Shown here: positions 44,991 to 58,264 of the stretch, piece by piece
How positions within the stretch are numbered: the stretch's first letter is position 1
Layout of the letters: every line of letters begins with the position of its first letter
Assembly: GCF_014268815.2 (NCBI RefSeq)
Contig: NZ_JABWRE020000001.1
Coordinates: 2,981,001 to 3,045,000 of the forward strand
Origin: Pseudomonas urmiensis
GTDB taxonomy: Bacteria; Pseudomonadota; Gammaproteobacteria; Pseudomonadales; Pseudomonadaceae
Direction: 5' to 3'
DNA: 64,000 nucleotides
Notes under the pieces: generated by a model
Database searches by the model: none
What the model was told of the DNA's origin: nothing
What the model saw: the letters and a program-made list of their open reading frames with translations, nothing else
Program-made: the position numbers and the translations under genes

Positions 44991-45575
44991 ATGACGACAT
45001 TAGACGATGAAGATCGCCGCGAATACTACCGCATCGAAGACAGGATCGCACTGGAAATCAGCCCCTTGAGCGCGGCTGAGGCCCTTGAGCCAGAACTGTT
45101 GCAGGATGATTCGCCGCTATTCAACCTGCTCAGCGAACTGCACCTGTCGGACTTCGAATCCCAGCACCTGCTACGCCAGTTGAGTGACAAAGACCGCACC
45201 CTCGCCGCGTTTCTGCGCGCCCAGAACAAACGCCTCGATCTGCTCAGCGCCGTGGTCGCCCAAACCCTGCTGGGCGAAATCGGCCAACCGCACCGGGTGA
45301 TTCTGTCCGAAGGCGGCATCGAGTTCGCCCAGGCCCAGCAGATCGACCCAGGCACTCGGGTCAAAGTGAAAATGGTGCTGATGCCCCGCGCCCATGGCCT
45401 GCTGCTGCGCGGCAGGGTCACCCACTGCGACCTGCGCCCGGATGGCGATTACGAGGTCGGCACCGAATTCATCGACATGACCGATGCCCAGCGCCAACTG
45501 CTCGCCCGCTACATCTTGCAGCGCCAGCAACAGCAACGACGCCAGGCGCTGGAACAGAACGATCCCGCCCCCTGA
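44991..45575 (+). CDS. PilZ-domain protein
   Basis: Protein of 194 residues. The N-terminal R-R-E-Y-Y-R-I-E-D region provides the RxxxR part of a PilZ motif, followed by a helical insert (about 30-95) and a C-terminal beta domain ending V-G-T-E-F-I-D-M. The D/NxSxxG motif is degenerate (L-S-E-G-G), so c-di-GMP binding is uncertain. It resembles the flagellar/stress-associated PilZ proteins found next to lolCDE in Pseudomonas. Divergent from lolCDE. Confidence 0.75.
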   Translation: MTTLDDEDRREYYRIEDRIALEISPLSAAEALEPELLQDDSPLFNLLSELHLSDFESQHLLRQLSDKDRTLAAFLRAQNKRLDLLSAVVAQTLLGEIGQPHRVILSEGGIEFAQAQQIDPGTRVKVKMVLMPRAHGLLLRGRVTHCDLRPDGDYEVGTEFIDMTDAQRQLLARYILQRQQQQRRQALEQNDPAP

Positions 45576-45606
45576 GCCCTGCTCTTTTTGATTTGAAGGA
45601 ACGAAC

Positions 45607-46329
45607 GTGACCCTGATCTACGGCCATCGCGGCGCCAAGGGCGAAGCGCCCGAAAATACCCTGACCAGCTTTCGCAAGTGCTTGTCGCACGGCGTCAACC
45701 GCTGCGAGCTGGACCTGCATCTGTCGGCCGACAACCAGCTGATGGTGATCCACGACCCGACCCTCAAGCGCACCACCGGCCGGCGCGGCAAGGTGGTCGA
45801 GCACATCGCCGCCGACCTTGCCACCTACGACGCTCGCAAGGGCGGCCCAGGCCATGTCCAACCGTGCCCGATTCCTCGTCTTGAGGAGCTGTTCGAGAAG
45901 TGTGATTTCGAGCATTGGCAGCTGGAGGTCAAGAGCGCCTCGCGCACCCGCGCCGCCAGCACTGTGCTGGCGATCCGCGAACTGGCCCAGCAATACGGCC
46001 TGCTGGACAAGATCACCATCACCTCGAGCTCGCGCGAAGTGCTCGGCGCCGCCCTGGAGCTGGTCCCGGACGTGTCGCGTGGGTTGGTCGCCGAATATGC
46101 CTGGCTCGACCCGCTGAAGGTCGCGCAGAACTACAACTGCCAGATGCTGGCTCTGAACTGGACGCTATGCACCCCAGAGCGCCTGATCAAGGCCCAGCGC
46201 CAGGGGTTGCACGTGTCGGTGTGGACGGTCAACGAGCCGGCACTGATGCGCCGACTCGCCGACTTTGGCGCTGATAGCCTGATTACAGACTTTCCCGGTT
46301 TGGCCAAGACCACCCTTGGGAAGGACTGA
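45607..46329 (+). CDS. Glycerophosphodiester phosphodiesterase, cytosolic UgpQ type
   Basis: TIM-barrel enzyme of 240 residues without a signal peptide. Catalytic motifs H-R-G-A-K-G-E-A-P-E-N-T (about 6-17) and H-D-P-T-L-K-R-T-T (about 48-56) are intact. It splits glycerophosphodiesters from lipid turnover to glycerol-3-phosphate and an alcohol. It starts at GTG 45607 with AAGGA upstream, 31 bases after the PilZ gene, perhaps co-transcribed. Confidence 0.9.
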   Translation: MTLIYGHRGAKGEAPENTLTSFRKCLSHGVNRCELDLHLSADNQLMVIHDPTLKRTTGRRGKVVEHIAADLATYDARKGGPGHVQPCPIPRLEELFEKCDFEHWQLEVKSASRTRAASTVLAIRELAQQYGLLDKITITSSSREVLGAALELVPDVSRGLVAEYAWLDPLKVAQNYNCQMLALNWTLCTPERLIKAQRQGLHVSVWTVNEPALMRRLADFGADSLITDFPGLAKTTLGKD

Positions 46330-46371
46330 ACCCGCACTCCCCGACCGGCTCAGGCCACCGGCCGGAGCCGC

Positions 46372-47766
46372 TCAAAAAAGCCGGTTCAGGCCGTCGTAGG
46401 CCGCTACCCGATAGGCTTCGGCCATGGTCGGGTAGTTGAAGGTGGTGTTGACGAAGTACTTCAGGGTGTTGCGCTCACCCGGCTGATCCATGATCGCCTG
46501 GCCGATGTGGACGATCTCCGAAGCCTGGTAGCCGAAGCAGTGCACGCCGAGGATCTGCAACGTCTCGCGGTGGAACAGGATCTTCAACATGCCTTGCGGC
46601 TCGCCGGCGATCTGCGCGCGGGCCATGCTCTTGAAGAACGCCTTGCCGACTTCATAAGGCACTTTGGCCTGGGTCAGCTCCTGCTCGTTCTTGCCGATCG
46701 AGCTGATCTCCGGAATGGTGTAGATGCCAGTCGGCACATCGTTGACGAAGCGCCAGCTGCCGTTGTCGACAATGCTGCCGGCCGCCGAACGACCCTGGTC
46801 GTGGGCAGCGCTGGCCAGGCTCGGCCAGCCGATCACGTCACCCGCGCCATAGATGTTCGGCACGGTGGTGCGGTAAGCCTCGTCGACCTCGATCTGGCCA
46901 CGGCTGTTGACCTTGATGCCGATGTTTTCCAGGCCCAGCTTGTCGGTGTTGCCGGTGCGGCCGTTGCACCAGAGCAAGGCGTCAGCCTTGATCTTCTTGC
47001 CCGACTTCAGGTGCAGGATCACCCCATTGTCCAGGCCTTCAACCCGCTCGTACTCCTCGTTATGGCGCACGGTGATGTTGTTGTTACTGAAGTGGTAGCT
47101 CAGCGCCTGGGAGATTTCCGAATCGAGGAAGCTCAGCAGCTGGCCGCGGTTGTCGACCAACTCGACCAGTACGCCCAGGCCGCTGAAGATCGAGGCGTAT
47201 TCGCAACCGATCACGCCAGCGCCATAGACGATCAGCTTGCGCGGGGTGTGGCTCAGGCTGAGGATGGTGTCGCTGTCGTAGACCCGTGGGTGATGGAAGT
47301 CGATATCGGCCGGGCGATAGGGGCGCGAACCGGTGGCGATGATGATGTGCTTGGCGACCAGTTTCTCGACCACGCCATTGGGGCAGACCACTTCGACGGT
47401 CTGCTCGTCGGCGAAGCTGCCGGTGCCGAAGAACACATCGACACGGTTGCGCGCGTAGTAGCCGGTGCGCGAGGCGACTTGCTTGGAGATGACCTTCTCG
47501 GCGCTCTTGAGCACGTCCGGGAAGGAGAACCAGCGCGGCTCACCGATGGCACGGAACATCGGGTTGGTGTTGAACTGCATGATCTGCCGCACCGAGTGAC
47601 GCAGTGCCTTGGACGGGATGGTGCCCAGGTGGGTGCAGTTGCCGCCGACTTGGCGACGGCTATCGACCATCGCCACCTTGCGCCCTGCTTTGGCGGCGTT
47701 CATTGCCGCACCTTCTCCGGCCGGGCCGGAACCCAGCACCACTACGTCGTAGTTGTAGACAGCCAT
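46372..47766 (-). CDS. sthA: Soluble pyridine nucleotide transhydrogenase
   Basis: Flavoprotein of 464 residues in the disulfide-reductase family, with FAD motif [11 protein letters not shown](P) motif [10 protein letters not shown] and the dimer interface. The redox-disulfide position reads G-G-N-C-T-H-L-G, so the second cysteine is Thr/His-replaced, as typical of SthA, which transfers hydride between NADPH and NAD without a disulfide. AAGGAG precedes ATG 47766; the frame upstream to 47820 is unlikely. Confidence 0.95.
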   Translation of the reverse strand: MAVYNYDVVVLGSGPAGEGAAMNAAKAGRKVAMVDSRRQVGGNCTHLGTIPSKALRHSVRQIMQFNTNPMFRAIGEPRWFSFPDVLKSAEKVISKQVASRTGYYARNRVDVFFGTGSFADEQTVEVVCPNGVVEKLVAKHIIIATGSRPYRPADIDFHHPRVYDSDTILSLSHTPRKLIVYGAGVIGCEYASIFSGLGVLVELVDNRGQLLSFLDSEISQALSYHFSNNNITVRHNEEYERVEGLDNGVILHLKSGKKIKADALLWCNGRTGNTDKLGLENIGIKVNSRGQIEVDEAYRTTVPNIYGAGDVIGWPSLASAAHDQGRSAAGSIVDNGSWRFVNDVPTGIYTIPEISSIGKNEQELTQAKVPYEVGKAFFKSMARAQIAGEPQGMLKILFHRETLQILGVHCFGYQASEIVHIGQAIMDQPGERNTLKYFVNTTFNYPTMAEAYRVAAYDGLNRLF

Positions 47767-47976
47767 GCGTACTCCTTCAGAACTCGCCCGCCGGCCACGG
47801 TAGCCGCGGGACTCGATCATGTCGCCGGGGCGCCATGAGAAAATTCGGGTGCAGTCTAATCAAGCGTGAACGCCGCGCACATTAACCCTTGGTCGCGTCG
47901 TAGGCCATTTTTGCCTGCACTACATTGTCGTTATCGTTCACCGATTCCCTGGCGCCGATCATCCCTGCCTACGCTT

Positions 47977-48975
47977 TCACTCGCCTTTCACTGCCCGCTC
48001 GAAGCTGGGCGTAGCCTGAGAGACGAAGCCACCCTCGACCCGGGTCACCAGAATCGCGGCGATGTCATGGGCGACGGCGTAATCCCAGCCACGCTCCGGC
48101 CCCATGATCAACAACAAGGTCGAATAGCCGTCGGCTTGCAGCGCCGAGGCATCGAGCACGGTCACCGAAGCCAGTTCATGTTCGACCGGCCGCCCCAGGC
48201 GCGCGTCGAAGGTGTGTGAATAGCGCCGGCCATTCTCCTCGAAATAGTTGCGATAGTCACCCGAGGTCGACACGGCCAGGCCATTGACGCTGATCACCTG
48301 GCGGGCGATCTGGCGGTCTGCGCGCGGCAGCTCCAGGGCGATGCGCCAGGGCCTGCCATCGGGCTTGCGCCCTACTGCCTTGAGCTCCCCAGTAGCTTCA
48401 GCGAGGAAGTTGGCGATGCCCATAGCAGCCAAGCGCTGGGCGATCAGGTCGACGGCATGGCCGGCGGCGATGCTGTTGAAGTCGAGTTCTACTGCGCCCT
48501 CCTTGCACAGCATGCCCGGTTCGCGGCGCAGGTGCTGGTAGCCGACGCGCTGGCGGGCCTGGGCCAAAGCGTGCGGATCAGGAACCCGCTCATGACGGGC
48601 TTGGGGGCCAAAGCCCCACAGGTCGAGCAAGGGTTCGACCGTGAGATCGAAGGCGCCAGCGCTCTGCTCGGCCAGGTGTTGGCCGAAGTCGACCAATTCA
48701 AGCAGGTCGGCGGGCATGGCCAGGCACTGATTGGCGGAGAGCTGATTGAACTGACTGACGGTGGAATCGCTGCGGTAGGTGGAGTAGTGCTGGTCGATGT
48801 CGTGCAGGATCGCTTCGACGGCTTGGCGGACCTGCTCGGGGGGCGGGCCATCGGCTTCACGCACGTACTGGATGCTGTAGCTGCTGCCCATGGTCGGTCC
48901 GCTGAGGCGCTCCAGGGTTGAGCGCTGGTCGCAGGCGCCAAGCAGTAGCAGGGTGAGCAGGAGCGTTGCGCGCAT
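47977..48975 (-). CDS. apbE: FAD:protein FMN transferase, ApbE-like lipoprotein
   Basis: Protein of 332 residues with a lipoprotein signal (L-L-L-L-G-A-C15). Conserved blocks include G-T-M-G-S-S-Y-S (normally G-T-x-Y), the L-D-F-N-S-I-A-A-G-H-A-V-D region and S-T-S-G-D-Y-R-N-Y-F. The middle block differs from the usual D-L-G-G-I-A-K-G. ApbE attaches FMN to threonines of Nqr/Rnf-type proteins in the periplasm. Same strand as sthA, 211 bases upstream of it; separate transcription is likely. Confidence 0.87.
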   Translation of the reverse strand: MRATLLLTLLLLGACDQRSTLERLSGPTMGSSYSIQYVREADGPPPEQVRQAVEAILHDIDQHYSTYRSDSTVSQFNQLSANQCLAMPADLLELVDFGQHLAEQSAGAFDLTVEPLLDLWGFGPQARHERVPDPHALAQARQRVGYQHLRREPGMLCKEGAVELDFNSIAAGHAVDLIAQRLAAMGIANFLAEATGELKAVGRKPDGRPWRIALELPRADRQIARQVISVNGLAVSTSGDYRNYFEENGRRYSHTFDARLGRPVEHELASVTVLDASALQADGYSTLLLIMGPERGWDYAVAHDIAAILVTRVEGGFVSQATPSFERAVKGE

Positions 48976-49000
48976 TCATTGAGTCTCGGTTGTCTGGGCC

Positions 49001-49145
49001 GGCGCTATCGCGGGGCAAGCCCGCTCCCACGTATAACAACGCAAGCTGCGTGGGCGCTTAGGCTACGTGGGAGACTAGGCTACGTGGGAAACTAGGCTGC
49101 GCGGGAGCGTGCTGCGTGGGAGCGGGCTTGCCCCGCGATAGCGCC
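49001..49145. repeat. Composite REP: 31-base perfect inverted arms around five tandem 15-17-base units
   Basis: Arms 49001-49031 and 49115-49145 are exact reverse complements and each holds a REP core. Between them are degenerate tandem units of the form CTACGTGGGAGACTAGG, at 49046, 49063, 49080, 49097 and 49112. Each unit contains a piece (CGTGGGAG) of the right arm, so the array probably grew by slippage of the arm edge. Confidence 0.8.
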
Positions 49146-49171
49146 AGCACAGACACCACAATAGGCTGGAC

Positions 49172-49206
49172 AAAAAAACGGGAACCCGAAGGTTCCCGTT
49201 TTTTCA
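49172..49206. terminator. Bidirectional intrinsic terminator of gap
   Basis: AACGGGAACC(CGAA)GGTTCCCGTT forms a ten-base stem with an A-run on the left and a T-run on the right. It lies 17 bases after the gap stop and should work in both directions. Confidence 0.9.
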
Positions 49207-49222
49207 TTGCCTTACAAGCGAA

Positions 49223-50671
49223 TCAGCGTGGAAACGCTGGCGGGTTCACACCGGCCATGTCTTCCATCACACGAACCACCTGGCAGCTGTAACCGAATTC
49301 GTTGTCGTACCAGACGTACAGAACAACGCGGTTGTCATTGCAGATGGTCGCTTCAGCGTCCACTACACCGGCGTGGCGCGAGCCTACGAAGTCAGTGGAA
49401 ACCACTTCCTGCGAGCTGACGTAGTCGATCTGCTTGTGCAGCTCGGAGTGCATCGCGGTCTGGCGCAGGTACTCGTTGATCTCTTCGCGGCTGGTGCCCT
49501 TCTCGAGATTCAGGTTGAGGATGGCCATCGACACGTTAGGCGTCGGAACGCGGATCGCGTTACCGGTCAGCTTGCCCTTGAGCACTGGCAGCGCCTTGGC
49601 AGCAGCAGTGGCAGCACCGGTCTCGGTGATAACCATGTTCAGCGGCGCGGCGCGGCCACGACGGCTGCCCTTGTGGAAGTTGTCGATCAGGTTCTGGTCG
49701 TTGGTGAACGAGTGAACGGTTTCGACGTGACCATTGACGATGCCGTACTGGTCGTTGATCGCCTTGAGCACCGGCACGATGGCGTTGGTGGTGCAGGAGG
49801 CGGCGGAGATGATCTTGTCATCTGCGCTGATGTCGCCATGGTTGATGCCATGCACGATGTTCTTCAGCGCGCCTTTGCCAGGAGCGGTGAGGATCACGCG
49901 GGCAGCGCCCGGGCAAGCCAGGTGCTGGCCGAGGCCGTCAGCGTCACGCCATACGCCGGTGTTGTCGACGATCAGGGCGTTTTCGATGCCGTACTGGGTG
50001 TAGTCGACTTCGCTTGGGTTCTTCGCGTAGATAACCTGGATCAGGTTGCCGTTGGCGGTGATGGTGTTGTTGGCTTCGTCGATGGTGATGGTGCCATCGA
50101 ACGGGCCGTGCACCGAGTCACGACGCAGCAGGCTGGCACGCTTGACCAGGTCGTTCTCGGCGCCTTTGCGCACGACGATGGCGCGCAGACGCAGGCCGTC
50201 GCCACCACCGGTTTTTTCGATCAGGATGCGCGCCAGCAGGCGGCCGATGCGACCGAAGCCGTACAGGACAACGTCGGTGCCTTTGCGCGCCGAGGCGTTC
50301 TGTTGGCCAACCACGTCAGCCAGCTCTTCGCGCACGAACTGCTCGGCGCTGCGGCCATTGCCTTCGAGCTTGAACTTGTTGGCCAGCTTGCCCAGGTCGA
50401 CCGAAGCGGCGCCCAGTTTCAGCTCGCTCATCGCTTTGAGCAGCGGGAATGTCTCGTGGACGGACAGCTCGGTCTCGTCGCTCTGACGGTGACGCGCAAA
50501 GCGGTGGGCTTTGAGGATCGAGATAACCGAACGGTTGATCAGGCTGCGGCCATAGATCGAGCTCACCACGTTGTTATTGCGGTAGAGCTGACCGATAAGC
50601 GGGATCATCGCTTCAGCAAGCGCTTCACGATCGATCCACTCACCAAGACACTGGTCGGGCTTCTGAGTCAC
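49223..50671 (-). CDS. gap: Glyceraldehyde-3-phosphate dehydrogenase, long N-terminal form
   Basis: Protein of 482 residues. Residues from about 125 on form a standard GAPDH: NAD site V-L-Y-G-F-G-R-I-G-R, catalytic Cys in S-A-A-S-C-T-T-N (about 288), and W-Y-D-N-E-F-G-Y near the end. The first 125 residues are a helical extension typical of the Pseudomonas long-form Gap. A GTG start at 50671 is used because GGAAGG lies five to six bases upstream. The R/K pattern at the cofactor region does not settle NAD versus NADP. Divergent from mfd. Confidence 0.92.
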   Translation of the reverse strand: MTQKPDQCLGEWIDREALAEAMIPLIGQLYRNNNVVSSIYGRSLINRSVISILKAHRFARHRQSDETELSVHETFPLLKAMSELKLGAASVDLGKLANKFKLEGNGRSAEQFVREELADVVGQQNASARKGTDVVLYGFGRIGRLLARILIEKTGGGDGLRLRAIVVRKGAENDLVKRASLLRRDSVHGPFDGTITIDEANNTITANGNLIQVIYAKNPSEVDYTQYGIENALIVDNTGVWRDADGLGQHLACPGAARVILTAPGKGALKNIVHGINHGDISADDKIISAASCTTNAIVPVLKAINDQYGIVNGHVETVHSFTNDQNLIDNFHKGSRRGRAAPLNMVITETGAATAAAKALPVLKGKLTGNAIRVPTPNVSMAILNLNLEKGTSREEINEYLRQTAMHSELHKQIDYVSSQEVVSTDFVGSRHAGVVDAEATICNDNRVVLYVWYDNEFGYSCQVVRVMEDMAGVNPPAFPR

Positions 50672-50854
50672 GGGAACCTTCCACATGTAGGGGGAGAAAA
50701 AAGGGGCTACATTATGACGCCCCACAGCGTATCGGGCAATGAGCGCCTGTCGCCGTCGCCACACCGCGCTGTTCTGGCCCTCGCGAGCCTGACAGCCGGC
50801 ACTGGCGTCGGTACAATCGACCTCTTTGCCGCAACGCTTGGAGTGCAATCTCCC

Positions 50855-54304
<3,450 letters not shown>

Positions 54305-54314
54305 AGGAAGATCC

Positions 54315-54887
54315 ATGCGTGCCATCCGTTGCCTGACCTTGCTGCTGACGCTGTTTGCGCCGGCCGCCTTCGCCGAAGGCCTGTATCAGGTAGAAATGAT
54401 TCTGGTGCGCCAGAACGACGTGCCGGCAGTGACCAGCCAGTTCGCCCCGGAAGATTGGAGCGCCGGCGCCCCACGCCTGGCCAAGGACGCTGAACGCCCG
54501 CCCGTGCTGGGCGATGAGGCCACTCGCCTGGAAGCGACGCCCAGCTACACCGTGCTGCTGCACAAGGCCTGGCAACAACAGCTTGGCAGCGAGCCAAGCC
54601 GGATTGCCGTGGGCGCGGGTGAGGAGCAATTCGGCCATTTCCCCATCGAAGGCAACCTGAGCCTCACCGAAGGCCGCTTCATCGCCGTTGAGGCGAACTT
54701 CTGGGTCAACCAACTCGACGGCAATGGCAGCGTGCTGCGCAGCGAGCAGTTCAAGCAAATCAACAGCAACATGAAGAGCGGCCAGCTGACCTTCCTCGAT
54801 GGCGGGCATCTGGCCCTGCTGCTGAAAGTCGCGCCGGTTGGTGCGCGCAAGCTGCCGGTGATGGATCCGGAGATGATGGAGCAGTGA
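54315..54887 (+). CDS. csiV: CsiV-family periplasmic protein
   Basis: Protein of 190 residues with a signal peptide (about 1-20, cleavage A-F-A-E). The mature part begins L-Y-Q-V-E-M-I-L-V-R, the start of the CsiV domain (peptidoglycan-binding, Vibrio T6SS/Mpl-related partner). In Pseudomonas the gene follows mfd; its role is not settled. It starts ten bases after mfd and ends one base before the SNF2 gene, so it is in the same operon. Confidence 0.83.
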   Translation: MRAIRCLTLLLTLFAPAAFAEGLYQVEMILVRQNDVPAVTSQFAPEDWSAGAPRLAKDAERPPVLGDEATRLEATPSYTVLLHKAWQQQLGSEPSRIAVGAGEEQFGHFPIEGNLSLTEGRFIAVEANFWVNQLDGNGSVLRSEQFKQINSNMKSGQLTFLDGGHLALLLKVAPVGARKLPVMDPEMMEQ

Positions 54888-54888
54888 A

Positions 54889-57800
54889 GTGAGCGAGAGC
54901 GAGACGCAGCAACTGCTCAGGGAACACGAAAGCTGGACCGCAGATTTCGATCCCGGCGCACTTGGGCGTGGTCGCGACTATGCCGCACAGGACCGCGTGA
55001 CCCTCCACTCGATCCACGACAACACCATCGAGTCGACCTGCACCGGCTCTGCTCGGCATCTCTACAGCCAGAAGATCAACCTGGTGATGAATGCTGGCAG
55101 GCTGCGGGTCCTGGCACGCTGCTCCTGCCCGGTCGGGATCAATTGCAAGCACTGCGCCGCCGCCCTTTTTCATCTGCAGGGCGATCGGCCAGCGCTGAAC
55201 GACCACACGCTGGCCTTGCCGCACGAGCTGAGCAAATGGGTGGAAGGCCTTGAAGCGCCAACCACAGCCGCCAAAGCCCGCGAAGCCTCGCGCAAAGGCC
55301 CGGCCATCTATTACCAGATCAGCCTTGACCAACAGCGCTGGCTGCTGACAGCGATGAAGGGCACCCTGCAAGCCGACGGCCACCTGAAGCTGAGCCGCAT
55401 CACCTCGATGCCGGAGATGATCTACTACACCCCGCGCTACGTCACCGACGAAGACGCACGCGTGCTACGCCTGATCGATACCCAGAGCAGAGGCGCAGCA
55501 CTGCCCATGCTTTGCCTGGAAGGCAAGAAGGGTGCGGAGTTGTTGGAGTACGCCTTGGCAACCGGGCGAGTGCTGCTCGCCGAGCCCCAGGCAACCCTCG
55601 CCGCCGGGCCGGTACGGCATGCCGCGTTTCGTTGGGTGCGGCTGAACAACGGCAGTTATCGCGGCGCCTGGTACCACGATGAACACATGCCCCTGCTCGC
55701 CCTGCCACTCGACCCGCTGTATTACATCGATACCGAACATCACCTGGCGGGTAAACTCAGCCACGACCTGGACCCCTTCATCGCCAGCCAACTAGCACGC
55801 GCACCCAACGTACCCGAACACCTGGTCATCCCCTTGAGCCATCGCCTGAACGCCCTGAACCGTCACGTGCCAACGCCAACGCCCGTGCGCAGTGAAACCA
55901 TTGATAGCCTCACCCCCACGCCGCGGCTGACCCTGGGTAGCCTCGAATTCAGCGCCTACATGCCCAAGACCGGACGCATGCAGCGCCAGATGCAACACCG
56001 CGCCGCCCTCGCCTTCGACTACGACGGCCTGCGCGCCACCGGCACTGATGACAAACCGCTGACCCGCCTGGTCGGCGAGACCAGCCAGCGCATCCAGCGC
56101 CAACCCCAGGCCGAACAGGCCATCCGCAAGACCCTGCGTGAGTTCGGCTTCAAGCCGGCCACCCGGCAGAGCAAGGCCCTGCCCGACAGCGCTGGTGATA
56201 TGCACCAACTGCCCGACGATGAAGCCTGGCTGCAGTTCGCCCGCGAAGGCCTGCCGCGCCTGCGCGAGGCCGGCTGGGAGGTCGAAGTCCACCGCGACTT
56301 CGCCTTCAACCTGCACGAGGTGGACGACTGGTACGCCACGGTCGAGGAAGCCCCTGGGCATGAATGGTTCGATCTGGAACTAGGCATCGTCGTCGATGGT
56401 GAACGCCACAGCCTGCTGCCGATCGTCCTGCAGCTGCTGCGCAGCAACCCCGAGCTATTGCGCCCCAGCGAGCTGGCGCGGCGCAATGACGATGAACACC
56501 TGCTGATCGACCTCAACCGGGGCCGACCAGAGAGCCCGGCCCTGCGGGTAGCCCTGCCCTACGGCCGCATCAAGGCGGTGATGGGCACCCTCGGCGAGCT
56601 CTACCTGCACGAGGACGCCGCAGGCCCCGCCCTGCGCCTGGACCGAGCCGACGCCGCCCGCCTTAACGATATCGAGCACCTGCCGCTGCACTGGGAAGGC
56701 GGCGAGCACGTACGCGGTCTCGGTCGGCGCCTGCGTGACGCCCGCGAGCTGGAGGTCGAGCCGCCCAAACAGCTCAAAGCCACCTTGCGCCCTTACCAGC
56801 AACAGGGCCTGAACTGGCTACAGGCGCTGCGCGAGATGGGCACCGGCGGCATCCTTGGCGACGACATGGGCCTGGGCAAGACCCTGCAAACCCTCGCCCA
56901 CCTGCTGCTGGAAAAACAGCACGGACGCCTGCAGCACCCAGCACTGGCGGTCATGCCCACCAGCCTGGTACCCAACTGGCTGGACGAGGCCCAGCGCTTC
57001 GCCCCCGACTTGCGCGTACTCGCCCTGCACGGCCCAGGCCGCAGCAAGCATTTTTCCGCGCTGAGTGAATACGACCTGATTCTGACCACCTACGCCCTGG
57101 TGCCGCGCGACCTTGAACACCTGCGCGCACAGCCTTGGCATACGCTGGTGCTCGACGAGGCGCAGAACATCAAGAGCAGCACCAGCAAGGCCGCCCTGGC
57201 CGTTTGCGAGCTACAAGCCACTCAGCGCCTATGCCTGACGGGCACGCCGATGGAAAACAACCTGGGCGAGCTATGGTCGCTGTTCCACTTCCTGATGCCC
57301 GGCTGGCTGGGCGATCTCAAACGCTTCAACCACGACTACCGCACCCCGATCGAACGTCACGGCGACCACGAACGCATGGCCCACCTGGCCAGTCGCATCC
57401 GCCCGTTCCTGCTGCGACGCACCAAAGAGCAAGTGGCGCAGGATCTACCCGCCAAGACCGAGATGGTCCACTGGGTCGAGCTCAGCGACGCCCAGCGCGA
57501 TACCTATGAAGCGGTGCGGGTGGCGATGGACAAGAAGGTCCGCGACGAACTGGCGCGCAATGGCGCAGCGCGCAGCCAGATCGTCATCCTCGACGCCCTG
57601 CTCAAGCTGCGCCAGGTGTGCTGCGACCTGCGTTTGGTCAAGAGCGTGGAGAGCAAAGGCAACCAGGCCGACAAAGGCAAGCTAGGCAGCCTGATGCAGA
57701 TGCTCGAAGAGCTGCTCAGCGAAGGCCGCCGGGTACTGCTGTTTTCGCAGTTCACCTCGATGCTGGCGCTGATCGAGCAAGAGCTTGAGAAACGCGAGAT

Positions 57801-58200
57801 CCGCTACAGCCTGCTGACCGGCGATACCCGTGACCGGCGCGCGCCGGTGCAGCAGTTCCAGAAGGGTGATAGCGAGGTGTTCCTGATCAGCCTCAAGGCC
57901 GGCGGCACCGGTTTGAACCTGACGGCGGCTGATACCGTGATTCACTACGACCCCTGGTGGAACCCCGCCAGCGAGAACCAGGCTACCGACCGCGCCTACC
58001 GCATCGGCCAGGACAAACCGGTGTTCGTGTTCAAGCTGATTACCCGGGGGACAGTCGAAGAAAAGATCCAGCTGCTCCAGCAGGAAAAAGCGGCGCTGGC
58101 AGCCGGGCTGCTCGATGGCGGCCAGGCGGGTCAGTGGCGGCTTGGAGATGAGGAGATTGAAGCGCTGTTTGCGCCGTTGCCAGGCAAGCGCGGCAAATAG
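54889..58200 (+). CDS. SNF2-family DEAD/DEAH helicase with SWIM zinc finger
   Basis: Protein of 1103 residues. An N-terminal SWIM finger (C-S-C-P-V-G-I-N-C-K-H-C, about 78-90) is followed by a long bacterial-SNF2 accessory region (about 100-610), then a helicase core with G-D-D-M-G-L-G-K-T (about 653-662), D-E-A-Q (about 755) and the C-terminal motif V with A-Y-R-I-G-Q. Such RapA/HepA-like ATPases translocate on dsDNA; the substrate is unknown. GTG 54889 lies one base after the csiV stop. Confidence 0.88.
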   Translation: MSESETQQLLREHESWTADFDPGALGRGRDYAAQDRVTLHSIHDNTIESTCTGSARHLYSQKINLVMNAGRLRVLARCSCPVGINCKHCAAALFHLQGDRPALNDHTLALPHELSKWVEGLEAPTTAAKAREASRKGPAIYYQISLDQQRWLLTAMKGTLQADGHLKLSRITSMPEMIYYTPRYVTDEDARVLRLIDTQSRGAALPMLCLEGKKGAELLEYALATGRVLLAEPQATLAAGPVRHAAFRWVRLNNGSYRGAWYHDEHMPLLALPLDPLYYIDTEHHLAGKLSHDLDPFIASQLARAPNVPEHLVIPLSHRLNALNRHVPTPTPVRSETIDSLTPTPRLTLGSLEFSAYMPKTGRMQRQMQHRAALAFDYDGLRATGTDDKPLTRLVGETSQRIQRQPQAEQAIRKTLREFGFKPATRQSKALPDSAGDMHQLPDDEAWLQFAREGLPRLREAGWEVEVHRDFAFNLHEVDDWYATVEEAPGHEWFDLELGIVVDGERHSLLPIVLQLLRSNPELLRPSELARRNDDEHLLIDLNRGRPESPALRVALPYGRIKAVMGTLGELYLHEDAAGPALRLDRADAARLNDIEHLPLHWEGGEHVRGLGRRLRDARELEVEPPKQLKATLRPYQQQGLNWLQALREMGTGGILGDDMGLGKTLQTLAHLLLEKQHGRLQHPALAVMPTSLVPNWLDEAQRFAPDLRVLALHGPGRSKHFSALSEYDLILTTYALVPRDLEHLRAQPWHTLVLDEAQNIKSSTSKAALAVCELQATQRLCLTGTPMENNLGELWSLFHFLMPGWLGDLKRFNHDYRTPIERHGDHERMAHLASRIRPFLLRRTKEQVAQDLPAKTEMVHWVELSDAQRDTYEAVRVAMDKKVRDELARNGAARSQIVILDALLKLRQVCCDLRLVKSVESKGNQADKGKLGSLMQMLEELLSEGRRVLLFSQFTSMLALIEQELEKREIRYSLLTGDTRDRRAPVQQFQKGDSEVFLISLKAGGTGLNLTAADTVIHYDPWWNPASENQATDRAYRIGQDKPVFVFKLITRGTVEEKIQLLQQEKAALAAGLLDGGQAGQWRLGDEEIEALFAPLPGKRGK

Positions 58201-58211
58201 CCATCGCCACA

Positions 58212-58258
58212 GCCTCATCGTGGGGCTGTGGGAGCGGGCTTGCCCTGCGATGAGGGCC
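58212..58258. repeat. REP hairpin
   Basis: Single REP with flanking CCTCATCG/CGATGAGG complementing arms between the convergent SNF2 gene and nagZ. Confidence 0.75.
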
Positions 58259-58264
58259 AAGCTG

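Noticed and set aside
49046..49126. Tandem units considered as a CRISPR array
   Set aside because: Repeats are contiguous with no spacers, 15-17 bases long, and enclosed by REP arms; no cas genes nearby.
49373..50854. Upstream extension of the mfd frame across gap
   Set aside because: The frame is open for 494 codons but lies antisense to gap, whose motifs are intact. Mfd begins at GTG 50855 by family length and start.
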